This document shows, piece by piece, positions 61,561 through 64,000 of a stretch of DNA of 64,000 bases. The notes beneath the pieces are model-generated. The model ran no database searches. It saw only the letters and a list, made by a program, of their open reading frames with translations, and had not been told where the DNA came from. Both the position numbers and the translations under genes were made by a program. The first letter of the stretch is position 1. Each line of letters opens with the position of its first letter. Origin of the DNA: Maribacter flavus (lineage in GTDB: Bacteria > Bacteroidota > Bacteroidia > Flavobacteriales > Flavobacteriaceae); NCBI RefSeq assembly GCF_008386635.1, contig NZ_VUOE01000002.1, positions 620,001 to 684,000 on the forward strand. The letters run 5' to 3'.

Positions 61561-63264
61561 ATGAAAATGAAATTTGCACCCTTATTTATTGCCTTATTTA
61601 CGATAGGAAACCTATTGAATGCTCAAGATCGACTGACCGGTGAAACCTTTACGACCCGCTCCGAAATTCTGGCCCAAAACGGAATGGCCGCCACCAGTCA
61701 GCCCTTGGCCACCCAAGCTGCCTTGGACATCCTAAAAAAAGGAGGTAGTGCCATGGATGCGGCTATAGCTGCCAACGCGGTATTGGGATTGGTAGAACCG
61801 GCGAGTTGTGGTATTGGCGGAGATATCTTCGCCATCGTATGGTCTGCCAAGGAACAAAAACTGTACGGTTTCAATGGAAGTGGCAGGGCACCCAAATCCC
61901 TTTCCATTGACTACTTTATCGATAAGGGTATGAAATATGTACCATTTTATGGTCCTTTGCCTGTGTCGGTACCAGGTTGCGTGGATGGTTGGTTCACATT
62001 GCACGAAAAATTCGGGAAAATACCCATGAAGGATATCCTGAAACCCGCCATTGACTATGGAAACAATGGTTTTCCGGTATCGGAAGTCATCGCCTATGAA
62101 ATGGTATCCAATTATGAATCGGTTCAAGGCCAACCCGGTTTTGCCGACACCTATATGCCAAATGGCCGTCCACCCATGAAGGGTGAAGTTTTTGTCAATA
62201 CCAATTTAGCCAATACCTATCAGCTTATTGCCAATGAAGGTCGGGATGTCTTTTACAAGGGTTCCATTGCCAAAACGATTGACAGTTATATGAAAAAGCA
62301 CGGCGGATTCTTACGTTATGAAGATCTGGCCAACCACACTTCCAATTGGGTGGAACCTGTGTCCGTGAACTATCGGGGTTACGATGTTTGGGAATTGCCG
62401 CCCAACGGACAAGGTACAGCAGCCCTGCAGATGTTGAACATTCTTGAAGGATTTGATATAGGTGAAATGGGTTTTGGTAGTACCGAATACCTGCATGTGC
62501 TCACGGAAGCAAAAAAACTGGCCTATGAAGATAGGGCGAAGTTCTATGCCGACCCGGAATTCAACAAAATTCCTTTGGAAACATTGCTATCGGATGAATA
62601 CGCTGCGCAACGAAGAAAGCTTATAAACATGGACAAAGCGGCCGACACCTATCCCGCTGGGGATATGGAAATCGAAACGGGGAATACAACATATTTGACC
62701 GTAGCCGATAAGGACGGCAACATGGTCTCTTTGATACAAAGTATTTATTCCGAATTCGCTTCCGGGATGGTGCCGGACGAATTGGGATTTGTCCTCCAGA
62801 ACAGGGGGCAAATGTTCAATGTACAGGATAAAGACCATGCCAATGCCCTGGAACCGGGGAAACGCCCCTTTCATACCATAATCCCTGCTTTCATTACCAA
62901 GGATGGTAAACCGTGGGTAAGTTTCGGACTCATGGGCGGGGCCGTTCAGCCCCAGGGCCATGCACAGATTGTAGTGAACGTTGTTGACTTTGGTATGAAT
63001 TTGCAGGAAGCTGGGGATGCACCCAGAATGCGACACACAGGAAGTTCACAGCCTACAGGATCCGAAATGACCAACGGAGGCACCTTGAATCTTGAGTCCG
63101 GTTTTGCACCTGAAACCAGACGGGAATTACGAAAGAAAGGCCATCGCATCGGTTTTGGGGTAGGCATGTATGGAGGCTATCAGGCCATTGGTGTCGATTT
63201 GGAAAACAAGGTGTACACAGGCGCATCGGAGTCGCGTAAGGATGGTCAGGCAGCAGGATATTAA
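61561..63264 (+). CDS. ggt: Gamma-glutamyltransferase
   Basis: 567 residues. It cleaves gamma-glutamyl bonds (glutathione and similar) in the periplasm. Signal peptide ends near LLNAQ. Large subunit signatures include GGSAMDAAIAANAVLGLVEP near 61-80 and SCGIGGDIFAIVWS near 82-95. The autoprocessing Thr should be that of ETGNTTYLTVADKDGNMVSL near 373-392, preceded by an ETGNT segment. Small-subunit motifs follow: FASGMVPDELGFVLQNRGQM near 400-419 and GLMGGAVQPQGHAQ near 459-472. ATG 61567 is an alternative start. The methyltransferase gene starts 11 bases after the stop. Confidence 0.95.
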   Translation: MKMKFAPLFIALFTIGNLLNAQDRLTGETFTTRSEILAQNGMAATSQPLATQAALDILKKGGSAMDAAIAANAVLGLVEPASCGIGGDIFAIVWSAKEQKLYGFNGSGRAPKSLSIDYFIDKGMKYVPFYGPLPVSVPGCVDGWFTLHEKFGKIPMKDILKPAIDYGNNGFPVSEVIAYEMVSNYESVQGQPGFADTYMPNGRPPMKGEVFVNTNLANTYQLIANEGRDVFYKGSIAKTIDSYMKKHGGFLRYEDLANHTSNWVEPVSVNYRGYDVWELPPNGQGTAALQMLNILEGFDIGEMGFGSTEYLHVLTEAKKLAYEDRAKFYADPEFNKIPLETLLSDEYAAQRRKLINMDKAADTYPAGDMEIETGNTTYLTVADKDGNMVSLIQSIYSEFASGMVPDELGFVLQNRGQMFNVQDKDHANALEPGKRPFHTIIPAFITKDGKPWVSFGLMGGAVQPQGHAQIVVNVVDFGMNLQEAGDAPRMRHTGSSQPTGSEMTNGGTLNLESGFAPETRRELRKKGHRIGFGVGMYGGYQAIGVDLENKVYTGASESRKDGQAAGY

Positions 63265-63275
63265 TTTAGTGAAAA

Positions 63276-64000
63276 ATGAAAATCGGAACAACATACAAAT
63301 CGGTTTTGCTGATGCTGGGTTTTTTGGTACTCGGTTCCTGCAAGGCACAGGTGAAAGAGGCTACTGCCGACTATGAATACAAAGCAGGTGACATCAATGG
63401 CATCGGGAAATGGTATATGGGTCGGGAAATCGCCCACGTCATGGGATTTCAAGGCATGAACTGGTTGGAACGCCCGGAGCGTGAGGAAGAGGAGAACACC
63501 TCCAAATTGCTCAAGAACATGGATATTCAGCCCACGGATGTCATTGCCGATATCGGGGCGGGTTCCGGCTACCATGTGTTTAAAATGGCTCCTAAGGCAA
63601 AACTAGGAGCCGTGTATGCCGTGGACATCCAAAAGGAAATGCTTGCGGCTATCGGCTCAAAAAAAGAGTCCCAAAATGTACCGAATGTTCAAATTGTACT
63701 GGGAAGTGAAAGGAGTGTCAACCTTCCGGAAAATGCGGTCGATAAGGTGCTGATGGTGGATGTCTATCACGAATTTGCCTATCCGAAAGAAATGATTGCA
63801 TCCATAAAAAAAGCGCTGAAACCGGATGGAGCTGTATTTCTGATCGAATATAGGGGAGAGGATAGGAGCGTTCCCATAAAGGAGCTCCATAAAATGACCG
63901 AGGCCCAAGCCACAAAGGAGTGGGAAGCTGGAGGGTTTACATTAAAGCAAAATGATGGCAACCTTCCTTGGCAACATTGTATGGTGTTTGTGAAAGAGTA
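63276..64000 (+). CDS. Class I SAM-dependent methyltransferase with lipoprotein signal (3' edge)
   Basis: 241 codons are visible; the last two bases (TA) look like the start of a stop codon, so the gene is probably almost complete. The N-terminal MKIGTTYKSVLLMLGFLVLG is a signal peptide with a lipobox (LGSC). Motif I reads VIADIGAGSGYHVFKMAP near 90-107, followed by VYAVDIQKEMLAAI near 114-127, the SAM-binding acidic residue. VDVYHEFAYPKEM near 161-173 is motif II-like. The contradiction between SAM chemistry and export is noted as a finding. It closely follows ggt. Substrate unknown. Confidence 0.85.
   Translation, partial: MKIGTTYKSVLLMLGFLVLGSCKAQVKEATADYEYKAGDINGIGKWYMGREIAHVMGFQGMNWLERPEREEEENTSKLLKNMDIQPTDVIADIGAGSGYHVFKMAPKAKLGAVYAVDIQKEMLAAIGSKKESQNVPNVQIVLGSERSVNLPENAVDKVLMVDVYHEFAYPKEMIASIKKALKPDGAVFLIEYRGEDRSVPIKELHKMTEAQATKEWEAGGFTLKQNDGNLPWQHCMVFVKE

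Noticed and set aside
61395..61643. 82-codon plus-strand frame overlapping the start of ggt
   Set aside because: It overlaps the ggt signal peptide in another frame and its start has no signal. It is most likely chance.
1..64000. CRISPR arrays, prophage, insertion sequences, tRNA or rRNA genes
   Set aside because: No direct repeats with regular unique spacers of CRISPR type, no transposase or phage structural genes, and no tRNA-like cloverleaf or rRNA segment were noticed. The 29.4-30.1 kb repeats are coding and irregular in spacing.

Overview
The window looks like a chromosomal stretch of a marine-type flavobacterium (Bacteroidota, Flavobacteriaceae). Reasons: a short Bacteroidota-type primary sigma factor, several promoters with the phylum-specific TAnnTTTG -7 box and a TTG -33 element, very weak ribosome binding sites, many lipoproteins and outer-membrane barrels, and families largely confined to this group (DUF6155, DUF5916, YaiO-type barrels). 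The genus cannot be fixed from the sequence. No rRNA, tRNA, CRISPR array, prophage or insertion sequence was seen.

Layout. 1-4959: three-gene cassette of a family-2 polysaccharide synthase (5' end outside the window), a membrane alkaline-phosphatase-superfamily/TPR fusion and a TPR/YaiO outer-membrane barrel, probably a synthase-dependent surface polysaccharide system. 5178-5410: two tandem homologous microproteins of 32 and 33 residues, sharing a terminator with rpoD (5484-6347, minus strand). 6522-13261: DUF6155 protein, 2-hydroxyacid dehydrogenase, SF2 helicase, large membrane alpha/beta hydrolase, GT4 glycosyltransferase. 13264-19126: M20 amidohydrolase, PAP2 phosphatase, menB, serine hydrolase, and a coupled pair of lipoproteins (3D domain and amidase) acting on peptidoglycan. 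19127-19454: repeat-rich gap. 19455-26296: M14 peptidase, a 55-residue membrane protein, OmpA and VWA lipoproteins, XdhC plus MobA-like enzyme, exported amidohydrolase. 26565-28305: ECF sigma factor with a membrane partner, GntR regulator.

29291-30084 is the most unusual part. Four tandem minus-strand microprotein genes (32, 37, 37 and 37 residues) each sit 14-18 nt behind a small conserved hairpin. They share an N-terminal MRTFI..S.TEA.R block. Three copies differ almost only at synonymous positions, so translation appears to be under selection. No described family is known to me.

30478-36000: cold-shock-domain protein with a long leader, EamA transporter, pseudouridine synthase, a second SF2 helicase paralogous to the one at 8098, FAD oxidoreductase, DUF5916 barrel. 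37984-41560: redox/stress group (old yellow enzyme, OsmC, disordered small protein, NAD(P)-binding protein, flavin reductase-like protein). 41835-49688: exported sugar dehydrogenase, class IV aminotransferase, esterase, BNR/sortilin-like repeat protein, Tat-exported class V aminotransferase. 49783-53408: operon of three envelope proteins with MORN-like repeats. 53417-60422: DUF808 membrane protein, thrombospondin-type-3 surface protein, leishmanolysin-like lipoprotein protease and an AT-rich Ig-like lipoprotein. 60556-64000: DUF1080 lipoprotein, gamma-glutamyltransferase and a lipoprotein methyltransferase whose stop codon is probably split by the window edge.

All calls come from reading protein motifs, gene order and base patterns. 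No database search was run.
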